Positions 7,803-16,359 of a DNA stretch of 16,763 bases are shown here, in pieces (position 1 is the first letter of the stretch; every line of letters starts with the position of its first letter). The translations under genes were made by a program, and so were the position numbers. The notes below the pieces were generated by a model. It worked only from the letters and a program-made list of their open reading frames with translations. It was not told the DNA's origin and ran no database searches. Source of the stretch: Acanthaster planci (Eukaryota; Echinodermata; Asteroidea; Valvatida; Acanthasteridae); assembly GCF_001949145.1 (NCBI RefSeq), contig NW_019091656.1, forward strand, positions 255,252-272,014, written 5' to 3'.

Positions 7803-8220
7803 TTATCCCAGTTGGTTAGATCGCTTCATCAAAATGATAAATAATTTTAAACAATCAAAATATTCCTTTGCAAAGTGAGTTTTATGAAAGTTCAAACTTT
7901 TGACATAAACTGTTGAAAAACAAAAAAGGTCTGTCCAGCTACAGCCAGGGTAGTGTAGAACAGCGGCAAGCAAATACTTGCATGGCCAATGGGTGTGCAT
8001 CCAGTCATAGCACTGACATGAAGGCGTTGTCTCATCGTTTCCAAGCACCACAATATACTCCTTATTGGTCTCTGTGAAACAGCATACCTTGAAGCTGCTG
8101 CCAGCCCTTTCAATTTGACAATCTTCAGCACTTGGTAGCTTCTTCATGCAATGCAGTATGAATTCCTTTGGCCAGTTCTGTAGGAACTGAGGGATTGCCT
8201 TCGAGTTGCTTTCTGTGTAC
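7803..8220 (-). CDS. SWIM zinc-finger exon of a MULE-type transposase-like protein
   Basis: A minus-strand acceptor (TTTTTAAATTGCAG) precedes an open reading from 8220 to a TAA at 7805-7803, 418 nt. It contains SKAIPQFLQNWPKEFILHCM, then GSSFKVCCFTETNKEYIVV and DETTPSCQCYDWMHTHWPCK followed by YLLAAVL and CSWTDL. This is the CxC...CxH core of a SWIM domain, with the spacing and the downstream Trp seen in C-terminal regions of MULE transposases and their FLYWCH-linked relatives. SWIM domains bind zinc and mediate DNA or protein contacts. The last zinc ligand, normally His (CKH), is Tyr here (CKY, codon TAT, one transition from CAT), so zinc binding is probably impaired. No MULE catalytic core was found upstream. 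Instead, the gag/protease relic lies there. It could be a terminal exon or an isolated fragment. Confidence 0.6.
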
Positions 8221-8310
8221 CTGCAATTTAAAAACCAAAGCACAATACAGTACAATGAAAACAGGTGCCCAAATTTTACTTTATCTCTTTTAAGTTATAG
8301 AAAACGTTTA

Positions 8311-8545
8311 TCCCATGAGCAATACATCAAGTTGCAAATACTCAATGTACGGAATATCCAAACCATTGGAGGTAGTGATAGACTAAGATTGTTGTTCTTC
8401 AACCTGTTTCCAGCGGGCTGGAAAAAGTGGTGGAATCATTCTTCAGTACTTAATGGTTGATACCATAGAACCAGTGTCAATAAGACAAGTTGTTTCTATG
8501 CCAGAAAATTTCACGCTCAAAGTCGGACATGCAGCAACAAATTGA
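8311..8545 (-). pseudogene. Gypsy-type retrotransposon protease fragment, frameshifted
   Basis: On the minus strand the frame just after the gag stop region reads SVKFSGIETTCLIDTGSMVS, with the retroviral-type aspartic protease active site DTGS (codons 8478-8467) in the usual hydrophobic setting (LIDTGS-x-VS). The next tens of bases shift frame. They then give GLDIPYIEYLQLDVLLMG, which resembles the second conserved strand of Gypsy proteases (..NG..IPY.GY...D.....G). Reading fails at about 8310, and reverse transcriptase does not follow. The Asp dimer interface residue is kept, but frameshifts make the product impossible. It follows gag in the order expected for Ty3/Gypsy elements. Confidence 0.65.
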
Positions 8546-8619
8546 TTTTCTTGCTGAGCTGAAGTGTTTAGGGTCTTCCAAATCCCTCCCATCCTCTGGA
8601 TCCAGGCTGGCGAGTGGCG

Positions 8620-9465
8620 TTAGTTTCCCTGACTACTTTTAGAGGCTTTAGAGGATTTCTTAAGTTCTGCAATCATGTCTTCAGCATTTTTTAGCTTGAG
8701 CTGATAACACGTGTTAGCAGTGTGTCTGTCTTGATGACAAAAGGAACATTCTGGTGTATTGTCCTAGACCGAGGACGACTCGTCTTAGAGGCCTGTAATT
8801 CTTTGACTGCCTTTGTTAATTCGTCAATCTGCTGCTGTTGTTTTTGCAACATCTCCATCATTACAACAGTGTCAGGCTTGACATGAGCAGCCTCTACAAC
8901 AACCTTGGATTCAGCTTCAACCAGTAAAGAGGATTCTTCTGCCCACACAGTTGCTTCGCTATATCCGAATCTTCTCTAATAGTAATACATTTCTTTAAGT
9001 GCTTTCTCAGGATGCTATCTGATACCCCTTCAGCAAATTGGTGGTTCATGAGATGTTCTTTGTTTTCCATGAGATGAGGAGATTTGCGCTTTGCTCTCTC
9101 AAACAGATCTAATAGACTATGAGAAAAATCACGTAGCTTCTAGCCCTCTTTCTACCTCCGATCAAAGAAAGCCCGTTAAAGTTGTACAGATGATCCCTGT
9201 ACCCCAAATACTTCACGAAGAGTGGAAAAGATTATAGAAATGGAATCTCTGCCACGATACCGGATTTAATTCTAGGCCGGACCACTCAAATGTTGATAGA
9301 CAAAATTTACCTTTTCCTCCTCAGAGGTTGAGCTTCTATAGCAGAACGCATATCAACTATCCAATCTTCACATTTCCCATCAGCTACCCTTGAGAAAGTT
9401 GGTAGTTTCTTCAGACTTGGTAACAGCAGAAATGTGGGCTTAGCTTCAGCCTTTGGAGCAGACAC
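8620..9465 (-). pseudogene. Gypsy-type retrotransposon gag with CCHC zinc knuckle, decayed
   Basis: Read on the minus strand from about 9465, three frames give consecutive gag-like pieces. The first is LLLPSLKKLPTFSRVADGKC then EDWIVDMRSAIEAQPL. The next holds FVYQHLSGPA and LRDFSHSLLDLFERAKRKSP then FAEGVSDSILRKHLKK. The third holds VKPDTVVMMEMLQKQQQQID. The last frame has CSFCHQDRHTANTC, a clean C-x2-C-x4-H-x4-C nucleocapsid zinc knuckle, and ends at TAA 8622-8620. The order (capsid-like helices, coiled coil, zinc knuckle) is that of Ty3/Gypsy gag, whose product packages element RNA in particles. At least five in-frame stops and three frameshifts show it is dead. No LTR or primer-binding site was recognised at the 5' side. 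A small inverted-end element begins there instead (9476). Confidence 0.68.
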
Positions 9466-9475
9466 TGTAAAATCC

Positions 9476-9664
9476 ACTCGGTTAAAATATCCGGTTTTCG
9501 GTTAAAGCTTATTTCACCCCCTTTCGACTGTATTTTAACCGTGTCCTTCCACCTCTCCTCTCAACCACTTTTTAACCGTGCTTTGACCCAGTCCCCTCTC
9601 CATTGTTATTCAGTGCCAATCATGTCCCTCTGGGCCACAAAACGAACACCCATTTTAACCGAGT
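9476..9664. mobile_element. 189-bp element with 13-bp perfect inverted ends
   Basis: ACTCGGTTAAAAT at 9476-9488 is the exact reverse complement of ATTTTAACCGAGT at 9652-9664. Between them are three more copies of the core: TTCGGTTAAAG near 9503, and TTTTAACCGTG near 9533 and near 9570. All three have the orientation of the nearer end. There is no reading frame. The size, perfect ends and repeated subterminal core fit a small non-autonomous DNA element (MITE). No convincing target-site duplication was seen. Confidence 0.55.
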
Positions 9665-10734
9665 ATCAATGACCTGCCCAAACCGCAGAACCGGCAGCTC
9701 CAACTCTAACTTATTGGATTAAGATACACTCAAAAAGCCATACCCTCTTCAAGCGATCCCTGTTCACCACTTCCCAGGTTGTATCATGTTATTAAGGCCG
9801 TGATGCCTGGCTATACATAGCGTTTAGGGTTTTTTGGCTTGTGGCCATATGGCGCCTCCCCCCGCTCACTTTGTCCATATCGTATATTCCGTTTGTATTC
9901 CTGTTAGCATGTATTTTCGTACAGTGAAATCAACTGAATGACTACGAATAACACCAAAACAACATATTGCAAGACCAAAGGGCCTGACTTCCTGGCTGTA
10001 AATTGTAATAGTGATTTCAACTTACCATGAGTTGAAATGGCACAGTATGTCATATCATAAAATTATTTAAATTACTTCTGTATGCCGCATGAGTACAGTA
10101 CAATTTGTGTAAAAAAGTACGGTACGGTGTACAGTATTAGCGTCGAGATGGATACGGGCACCTCTCCACGGCTGACCTGCATGCCATGCTAGCCCGAAAT
10201 TCTGACCCATCAGGTGGTCATTGGAATTTCAAGCTTACGCGACGGTGAGATGTCGTGTTATGCATCCATAGAGACAGTGCACCTGCCTTAACTTAAGATT
10301 TATTTCTTGTATATCGATATTACCGGTCAGACTTCACAGGTTGTAGCTCCAAGTCCAACGCTCTGCCCAAAATGCTACCCAGAAAACTGCGACGCCTTAG
10401 AAAGTAGAGGCCCATTTCTATAAGCATGTTTCGGATTGCGTTGTGTTCACGATGCATTCATATGTTTCACTTTCACGGACACCAAAAATGACTCCATTTA
10501 ATTAAATCGGTCATTTCATCTAATTATTCAAATAAACACATCTGTTTCTGATTAACAGAATGTAGGTGTACATACAGGAGGTTTTTTGGTGTTATTCACT
10601 TGAGTGCATATACTTTGTATTATGCAAAGTCAATTGTATTTATTGTACATGTACATGCACATTTCCAAAGGTGGTGCTGTAGTGTGTGGTTCATAAACTT
10701 TATCCGCTGGTCCCTCCATCTCCAGGTCACTAAG
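9665..10734. other. No gene or clear repeat seen
   Basis: This is spacer of about 1.1 kb between the small inverted-end element and the LINE tail. Open frames are short and featureless. Words of the form GTACGGTACGGTGTACAGT (near 10116) and TGTACATGTACATG (near 10645) are the only local oddities. Confidence 0.4.
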
Positions 10735-12660
10735 ATAATAATAATAATAATGCGCTTGTATTGCGCCCTTTCCACTAAAAGTGTTCAAAAGCACATTACA
10801 AAGATAAAATTGCTCGACTAAAATCAAAGTTAACAATCATTACTGTTCACAATCAATAAGTGACTAAAAACTGACATATAAAATTTTTAAAAACTATACA
10901 ACTAAATATCACCATACACAAAAAACTCCAAGACAAAAACATCTCAAACTCAAATAGACCGTAAATAAACATACCTTTAAAGAAAAGCTTGCCTAAACAA
11001 ATGTGTTTTGAGCTTAGTTTTAAATGACGTCATACAATCCGCACCCCTAACATTAGCAGGAAGCATATTCCACTGCTGTGGTGCTGCAGCTAAAAATGAC
11101 CGACTGCCCAAAGTTGCCAAAAGTTTGCCTCTCAGACATTCCAACAACAGTTGATTGGATGATCTTAAATTATACCGAGACGGTGTCCTAAGAATAATCG
11201 AGATCAGTCAAATAACCCGGTGCAAGACAGTAAATGCATTTAAAAACAATCAGTAATATTTTAAACTGAATTCGAAATTCAACTGGCAACCAATGTAATT
11301 CCTTTAATAAAGGAGTAATACGACAAAATCTATTGTTATGTGTAACCAATCTGGCTGCAGCATTTTGAATGCATTAAAGCTTGGCAAGTTGTGCTTTAGG
11401 TAACCCATAATACAAACTGTTACAATAATCCAATCAACTGGTAATAAAAGCATGAGTCAACGTAATAAGAGACTGTTGACTCAGACGCTTACTAATCCGC
11501 CTGAGCTTATGCAAATAATAAAAACCAGTCGAGCATACCTTACTTATCTGTTCATGCATAGTTAATCTCCAATCAAACAAAACCCCTAAATTTCTAACAG
11601 ATTTCGTAGGTTTGATATTAGACATTCCAACTGAAATATGAGGAATATGAACTTTTTCCAATTGTTTTTTGGTCCCTAAAAGCAAGAATTCAGTTTTATC
11701 AGTATTTAACCTATCATGACATAACCATTCACGAATATCCAACATACAACTTCTAAGGCAGCGACAGCTTGATTAAGTGAATTACCCAGCTTAAAGGAAA
11801 GGTACAATTGTGTATTATCATCGTAACAGTGCACGTCCGGAAGGTGCGGATGAATAACAACAAAAAGTTTGGAAACATATAATGTAAATAATAACGGTCA
11901 TAGACAGGACCCCTGTGGAACCCCACATGTCAAATCAAACCGATCAGAAAGAGTGTTATTAATACAAACATGCTGACTACGGTCTCCAAGATATGATTTA
12001 AACCAATTTAAGGCCACACCAGTGACTCCAAATCTATATTCAAGCCGGTCCAACAAAATATCATGATTAACCGTGTCGAAAGCAGCACTTAATTAGATCA
12101 AGCAACACTAACAAAACAACATGTTGACGATTCAACTTCAAAAGATTGTAATTCTGAATACGCAGTAATGCAGTTTCTGTGCTGAAATGCTTCTGATATG
12201 CAGATTGAAATGGATAATATAAACCATTGGCTGTTAAATGCTGATTAAAAACTGCCCTTTCAACCAATTCAGACAAAACCGTCAAATTACTAATCGGACG
12301 AGCGTTTTCTGGAATAAATTCAAGATTAACTTTCTTAAGAATCGGGGTGACAATTGCATTCTTCCACGTATCAATAAAAACACCAGTTTCTAAAGACATA
12401 TTTATAATGTCAGTAATAACTGGAAGCAGCACCTCAGCACAGTTAGTAACTACAATTGTGGGAACTGAATCATGAAATGAAGTTTTCAATGCAGAGTTTT
12501 TAATCATTTTTTTAACATCCAATTCAGTTAAAGGTGAAGACACACTCAATTGATTGACCGGAACATTCATAATACAGTACGAAAATTGGAGAGCTCTATT
12601 TAAAAGCTGCTGGTCATTTAAAGTTTTTTTAATATTAAAAATTTTCTTCACAAAAATTTG
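10735..12660 (-). mobile_element. CR1/L2-type LINE, 3' portion (RT to tail)
   Basis: The minus-strand order is: end of the inter-domain linker (KIFNIKKTLNDQQLLNRALQ), reverse transcriptase from about 12500, the RT C-terminal domain, a stop at 10979-10977, a 3' UTR, and a tail of ATT trinucleotides (10751-10735) after GGGCGCAATACAAGCGC. That tail is typical of CR1/L2-like elements. RT landmarks include ARPISNLTVLSELVERAVFN, FQSAYQKHFSTETALLRIQ, a frameshift inside motif A near 12095 ([13 protein letters not shown] resumes), [11 protein letters not shown] with the following Gly turned into TGA, and CYDDNTQLYLSF where CYADDTQLYLSF is usual. The closing segment TSFKTKLKTHLFRQAFL is typical. LINEs copy themselves by target-primed reverse transcription. 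This copy is inactive. Confidence 0.85.
11434..11745 (-). pseudogene. LINE reverse transcriptase, intact C-terminal open segment
   Basis: This is the longest undamaged RT stretch of the LINE, 103 codons on the minus strand. It begins just after the active-site region with LDIREWLCHDRLNTDKTEFL, then VRNLGVLFDWRLTMHEQISK and FYYLHKLRRISKRLSQQSLI. This matches the thumb-proximal region of CR1/L2 reverse transcriptases (Lx(L/I)NxxKTE, xxLGVxxDxxLxxxxHI). It ends at a TGA inside HAFITS-LDYCNSL, and the frame resumes after it. It is part of the element spanning 10735-12660. Confidence 0.8.
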
Positions 12661-12799
12661 AAAGTACTCGCAACGAAATTCGCAACGCTCGTTATTTACC
12701 CTCCTGAAAATACGCATACGCGGGACGCGTTTTGGACCTGATGTCCTATCCAGTCTGTAGGGTGCGTTCGATTAGCTCGCAGGGGAAAACCTGACCTCN
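12661..12799. other. Non-LINE insert between the two LINE pieces
   Basis: About 140 bases that match neither LINE copy separate the 5' edge of one piece (identity stops near 12652) from the 3' edge of the other. It is more GC-rich (ACGCATACGCGGGACGCG) and includes GGGTGCGTTCGATTAGC at about 12760, which looks like a transposon terminus but has no partner here. The n at 12799 is exactly at the right junction, so an assembly join is likely. Confidence 0.45.
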
Positions 12800-14285
12800 T
12801 CCAACAAAATATCATGATTAACTATGTCAAAAGCAGCACTTAAATCAAGCAACACCAACAAAACAACATGTTGACGATTCAACTTCAAAAGAATATGCAG
12901 CAATGCAGGATCTGTGCTAAAATGCTTCTGATATGCAGATTAAAATGGATAATATAAACCATTGGCTGTTAAATGCTCATGAAACTGATTAAAAATAGCC
13001 CTTTCAACCAATTTAGACAAAAATGTCAATTACTAATCGGACAAGCGTTTTCTGGAATAAAATCAAGATTAACTTATGAATTAGGGTGACAATTGCATTT
13101 TTCCATTTATCAATAAAAACACCAGTTTCTAAAAACTTATTTATAATTCAGTAATAACTGGAAGCAGCACCTCAGCACAGTTAGCTACTACAGTTGTGGG
13201 AGCTGGATCATGAAATTAAGTTTTCAATGCAGAGTTTTTAATCATTTTTTAACATCCAATTCAGTTAAGGGTGAAAGCACACTCAATTGATTAACCGGAA
13301 CATTCATAATACAGGATGAAAATTGGGGAGTTCTATTTGAAAACTGCTGGTCATTTAAAGTTTTTTTAATATTTCTAATTTTCTTCACAAAATGTTTTCC
13401 AAAATCATTCGCAGTGATATCATCATAGTTGTTCTCAGGAAACCAATGACCAGACTGACCAGTAAGCAAATTACTTGTCACCTTGAATAACAGTGTAGTA
13501 TCATGACAGTTTTCATTGATGACCCTAGAATAAAATTCAAATCTAGCCCGATGAAGTAAACGATTAGCACGATTACGACATGCCTTAAAAGTGAGCAAAT
13601 CAGCAGGCAAATTAGTACGTCGCCATTTGCGTTCGTTCGGTTTTCCTTCTCACTCTAATAGCATCCTTAACCTCTGAATTAAACCAAGGCATTAGACAAC
13701 ATGAGATTGTCTTATACTTTAAAGGTGCATGACAATTCAATAGGTCTGCCAATGTGTTATTGTAACAGTCGACTAATTCCTCCAATGAATTGGGTGGAGC
13801 TGCACACAATGAAGATATGCTAAGATCATCATTAGATTTGTCAAGATCAATACTTCTAATATTCCTGAAACAGCATTGTTTAACTGAGACTGACGGTTTC
13901 ACAAAGGAAAGTATGTAAAATAGTGAAAATGATCAGAAATCAAAGGGTCTGGAGATATGCTTTGGACTAAGGCATCATTAATTAAATCTAATGTATGCCT
14001 AAGATGATTAGTAGGACAATGGACACGTTGCTCAAGATTCATTTGAGTTCAAAAGATCCATAAATCAGCAAATGATACGATCCACAATTAACAAGCCAGT
14101 CAGAATACCTTAATGATGAAAAGACAGTTACTTGATTTACATCAACTCTCATTGTATCTCAAAATAAGAGAGCCATACCACATCCAACTCTTTCAGAGTG
14201 CACACGATCAACCAACTTAAATCCAACTGAATTGTGCCATTACTGGCATCTTCAGTGCCCAAAAAAGAGGGTTGTAAGCATTTAC
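12800..14285 (-). mobile_element. Second piece of the same CR1/L2-type LINE (endonuclease to RT start)
   Basis: The minus strand carries the end of an apurinic-type endonuclease domain with many stops: LGTEDASNGTIQ near 14260, then VHSERVGCGMALLF, and HTLDLINDALVQ followed by SPDPLISDHF (the SDH motif) near 13940. The linker follows (13902-13612 and 13610-13242; CRNRANRLLHRARFEFYSRV), then the start of RT down to 12800. The last 600 bases (13390-12800) duplicate 12660-12050 of the other piece with many substitutions and small indels, so these are two diverged copies or an internally duplicated element. The 5' end is truncated inside the endonuclease and abuts the GGDWK relic. Confidence 0.8.
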
Positions 14286-14325
14286 CTTGATGACAATAGT
14301 TACGCTTGCCTGCTTGTTTTCCTCA

Positions 14326-15030
14326 GAATCTAAAAATCCCATTAGAATATCGACTTGTTCTGGCAATTAATGACCCCCCGTGATATGACTCATTTCTGAT
14401 ACATGTATTCAGTTCCTGTAAGACCTGGTTAAACTTGGTCATGGAATGCCCAGTGACATCCTCAATATCTTTGTTAATTCTCCCCTAAAGTTTCTGATTT
14501 TGAAACATTTCTTTATTCAAGTTTGGGGTTTTCAGATTGATTTCCTTAATTTCACTATTTATTTGCTTGACAAGTTTCCTGGATTCTTTGGCATTTGCAC
14601 TGTTATCTTCATACTTTTCCCCAATTTTGATGAAGTGGTTTGGACTATTTTCCTTAGCCTGATCAATCTGGTCAATCTTAGTTTCAAGTACCTACATGTA
14701 TGTGAGGTTCCTGGATGCAGTTTTCATAGTTTTTTGCCTGATTTTTTCTTGCACCACTCTCTTGGAGTTCTGTGGCTTTTGAATGGCAGGTTGAAAGTTT
14801 CCTCACAGGGACTGCAGGAGTGGCATCATCTTCATCTTTGAAATCTGGAAGAATGTGCATGGCATGTGGCTTCCCCTTCTTCAGATCAGACAATGTAGCC
14901 AGGCAGTGGGGGCAAAAGTATTGGCCATTAGGCCCTGTCAATCCCAGAATCTTGGCAATCCATTTCCAATCCCCACCCCACGTCAATTTACATTTTTGTG
15001 GATTTTTGGGGACCCTGTGATCCTCACGCT
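14326..15030 (-). pseudogene. RAG1-like superfamily relic (GGDWK / CPHC / YHGG motifs)
   Basis: From about 15030 the minus-strand frame reads CKLTWGGDWKWIAKILGL, TGPNGQYFCPHCLATLSDL and KKGKPHA. It continues to ARKNQAKNYENCIQEPHIH and a TGA at about 14684. A second frame then gives a Lys/Glu/Asn-rich, probably coiled-coil stretch, a TAG, and FNQVLQELNTCIRNESYHGG. I recall GGDWK...GxxGxxFCxxC...AKxxxNxxxxP...YHGG as the signature of a large uncharacterised invertebrate protein family. Its GGD-W-K-15-C-x2-C layout parallels RAG1 GYDEK and the C727/C730 zinc pair, where the Asp is catalytic. That relationship is inference. One frameshift and one internal stop show decay. It is on the same strand as the RAG1-like exon at 2534-3041 but upstream, in the wrong order to be one gene. 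Confidence 0.5.
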
Positions 15031-15094
15031 TTTGGCCTCAGATGAAGATGAAGCACTCTGGCAGTACCTTCAATCAGGGCAGATCTAGCGGTTA

Positions 15095-15286
15095 TTGGCA
15101 AGAAGGGGCATTGGCAAGAAGGGGCATTGGCAAGAAGGGCCATTGGCAAGAAGGGGCATTGGCAAGAAGGGGCATTGGCAAGAAGGAGCATTGGCAAGAA
15201 GGAGCATTGGCAAGAAGGGGCATTGGCAAGAAGGAGCATTGGCAAGAAGGGGCATTGGCAAGAAGGGGCATTGGCAAGAAGGGGCA
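15095..15286 (+). repeat. 16-bp minisatellite, TTGGCAAGAAGGGGCA x12
   Basis: Twelve uninterrupted 16-bp units start every 16 bases from 15095. Eight are identical. Unit 3 has GGCC, and units 6, 7 and 9 have GGAG, in the G-run. Two degenerate units follow (15287, 15302). Because 16 is not a multiple of three, each strand is read in all three frames through the array, and none of the six frames contains a stop. The plus strand therefore spells a 16-residue period of the type ARRGIGKKGHWQEGAL, and the minus strand MPLLANAPSCQCPFLP. The open frames are a by-product of the unit and not evidence of a gene. Confidence 0.95.
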
Positions 15287-15500
15287 TGGACAAGAAAGGC
15301 ATGGGCAAGAAAAAGCAGAAAGCACATAGGCAAGTGAGGGCATATTGGCAAGATCAATTTGGCAATGTACCGGTACATATAAAAAGGCAAGAATATGCTC
15401 TTGGCAAGAAAGGGCAAGAAGGGGCAAGATCAATGTGGTAATAACATGCAAGAGTTGGGCTTTGGGCAAGAAATGGCATAAAATGTTGCAAGATCAATTT
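15287..15500 (+). repeat. Decayed flank of the minisatellite with GCAAGATCAAT words
   Basis: GGCAAGA words continue at irregular spacing past the clean array. A second word, GCAAGATCAATTT, recurs near 15349, 15425 and 15486, suggesting an older, longer repeat unit from which the 16-bp array expanded. Confidence 0.5.
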
Positions 15501-16200
15501 AACAACATAAAAATTGCAATGAGCTTCAAGGTCAACAGAAATTTTGGGCTCACAGGCAAAAGTGGAAACTGTTCTTGGTAGAAGGATGCCTAATGCTGGG
15601 TCATTTATTTCAAGTAAAACATTGAAATAAACCCAGATAGATGCTTGGTTATAGAGTACCAAAGTGAAAAAATTCATGCACACAAGTGTGTGTAAAATGC
15701 ATTTGTGTGTCATGTGAACCAACATGTGCGTCTTCCACTTGTTTGCACTACAAATTCCTGGTTCAAATGTAGTCACACTTTGCTACTCAATAGTGTAACC
15801 CATTCAAATAAACAAAGAATGTATCTACCACAAGCTCCATGTTCATTCAGACTGATGCTGAAGTCCCTGCTAGTCTCCCAAGCACAGGCCTGCTGCATTC
15901 ACAGGTAATCTACCAGGTTCAGTCTTGGAATCTTGCATGCCCCAGGATGTTGCAGAACTTGTTGGTGTGGAACACTTCCACCTAGGGTGCACTGAAAATG
16001 ACAAGAGCTCTCTGGGAAGGGAAGTGTTGTAGACAAGGCAAACCTGATGGGTTGACCTTGAGTGTACGAGACGCTTGAGCTGATGAAAGAGTCAGGACAT
16101 GTGCCATGAATACCCTCCGGACATCTGCTTATCCTGTACAGATACAGTACCTGAGCGGGCCGTGTACTAGTACTTCTCTGAGCTGCGTCATCCACCAAGT
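15501..16200. other. No confirmed gene; possible 3' UTR of the exon at 16201-16350
   Basis: If the terminal exon candidate upstream on the minus strand is real, its 3' untranslated region would run through here. A minus-strand AATAAA lies near 15605 (TTTATT on the plus strand). Otherwise only featureless open frames are present. Confidence 0.35.
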
Positions 16201-16350
16201 CTACCTCTCTGTTGCTGCCGTTGCCATCTTCTTTAGGAGCTGCCGCAGTAGTTGATTGTTATCAATGAGGATTTGCCTGTGTCCCAAAGCTAGCTTCTTC
16301 AACTCTTCTATGGCCTTCAAGCAGGCGATCTGGTCTGACTCGCTGTTCAG
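16201..16350 (-). CDS. Candidate terminal coding exon, helical/coiled-coil, hypothetical
   Basis: On the minus strand a strong acceptor (TTTTCTCTCACTCAG) ends at 16351. From 16350 the frame is open for 49 codons to a TAG at 16203-16201. It reads LNSESDQIACLKAIEELKKL, ALGHRQILIDNNQLLRQLLK and KMATAATER. The Leu/Ile/Lys/Glu heptad-like spacing predicts an amphipathic helix or short coiled coil. There is no decay in this segment, and the composition is that of a genuine protein C-terminus. Such tails end many invertebrate BEN-domain or transposon-derived proteins, but I cannot assign a family. The upstream exon is not in view or was not recognised in 16360-16763. Confidence 0.45.
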   Translation of the reverse strand: MNSESDQIACLKAIEELKKLALGHRQILIDNNQLLRQLLKKMATAATER

Positions 16351-16359
16351 CTGAGTGAG

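Noticed and set aside
15024-15469. Six overlapping open frames of 80-125 codons
   Set aside because: All are produced by the 16-bp minisatellite, which lacks stops in every frame.
15899-16198. 99-codon minus-strand frame
   Set aside because: It lies just after the stop of the terminal exon candidate and has no domain. It is more likely 3' UTR.
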